DNA from: Mesorhizobium sp. AR10
GTDB taxonomy: Bacteria > Pseudomonadota > Alphaproteobacteria > Rhizobiales > Rhizobiaceae
NCBI RefSeq assembly: GCF_024746795.1
Contig: NZ_CP080524.1
Coordinates: 3,140,001-3,204,000 of the forward strand
Reading direction: 5' to 3'
Length of the DNA: 64,000 bases
Part shown: in pieces, positions 63,881 to 64,000 of the stretch
How the letters are laid out: each line of letters begins with the position of its first letter
How positions within the stretch are numbered: the first letter of the stretch is position 1
Notes under the pieces: generated by a model
Told to the model about the DNA's origin: nothing
The model's input: the letters and a program-made list of their open reading frames with translations, nothing else
Databases searched by the model: none
Position numbers and translations under genes: made by a program

Positions 63881-64000
63881 TCAATTGGCGCATTGGCGTA
63901 GCTGCACGGCATAGTCCTGCGCCATTTTCTCAGTGGCCCGTGCATATCCCTGCACGCCGGCATCGCCGCGGTTGCCGCGGCCATAGGCGGTCCAGCCGAG
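63881..64000 (-). CDS. Unidentified protein, C-terminal end only (partial)
   Basis: Only the last 39 codons are inside the window, ending in TGA at 63883-63881. The peptide begins GWTAYGRGNRGDAGVQGYAR and continues as an amphipathic helix with MAQDYAVQLRQCAN at the end. The frame has no internal stop and lies convergent to the peptide importer operon, 35 bases away. No family is recognised. Confidence 0.5.
   Translation of the reverse strand, partial: LGWTAYGRGNRGDAGVQGYARATEKMAQDYAVQLRQCAN

Overview
The window is GC-rich, densely coded DNA from an alphaproteobacterium, most likely a rhizobial genus such as Mesorhizobium. This rests on the many solute-binding ABC importers for sugars and sulfur, a CoxDE-type maturation pair beside a molybdenum hydroxylase, and two interspersed palindromic repeats of rhizobial style (37342-37390 and 43241-43416). 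The genus is inference. I saw no rRNA, tRNA, CRISPR array, insertion sequence or phage gene.

Left part (1-9400). After the tail of an ABC ATPase come a Gfo/Idh/MocA oxidoreductase, a sugar phosphate isomerase/epimerase, a three-His-box desaturase and a PanB-like protein (262-4347). They face an aromatic amino acid lyase homologue that overlaps an ornithine cyclodeaminase-like gene (4369-6848). The lyase homologue lacks the Ala-Ser-Gly that forms the MIO cofactor, and the PanB-like protein lacks the usual metal and substrate residues. Known pathway names are therefore unsafe here. A DHA2-type MFS transporter, an AhpD-like protein and a small membrane-anchored protein follow.

Molybdenum hydroxylase operon (9403-17466, minus strand). 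It reads AraC regulator, CoxG-like SRPBCC protein, FAD subunit, 2Fe-2S subunit, a molybdopterin subunit split over two genes, a MoxR/CoxD ATPase, a VWA/CoxE protein and an amidohydrolase. The second half of the molybdopterin subunit carries an apparent one-base insertion near 13276.

Sugar and sugar-acid region (17634-33028). Two similar blocks each contain a divergent gene pair with a FadR-type operator between them, followed by one of two paralogous GntR/FadR regulators. One block encodes an Frc/Rbs-like importer. The other encodes a 3-hydroxyisobutyrate dehydrogenase-like enzyme and an NAD-dependent SDR. An MFS carrier follows. Next comes a LacI-family regulator with a perfect palindromic operator upstream of a second importer operon (binding protein, double ATPase, two permeases) that ends in gluconokinase. 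This suggests ATP-driven gluconate or aldonate uptake.

Sulfur region (33023-40176). A divergent acyltransferase-like protein is followed by an Rrf2 regulator with four clustered cysteines, a stand-alone sulfate-binding protein, and an sbp-cysT-cysW-cysA operon.

Envelope region (40421-57188). A VanX-like dipeptidase, PBP1C and a large alpha-2-macroglobulin with an N-terminal PAN domain form one minus-strand group. TamA and a TamB enlarged by an internal tandem duplication are divergent to it.

Right end (57495-64000). A dipeptide/oligopeptide importer has a Tat-type binding protein, two permeases and a fused double ATPase. It is followed by the 3' end of an unidentified minus-strand gene. Stem-loops follow four of the five complete solute-binding protein genes.
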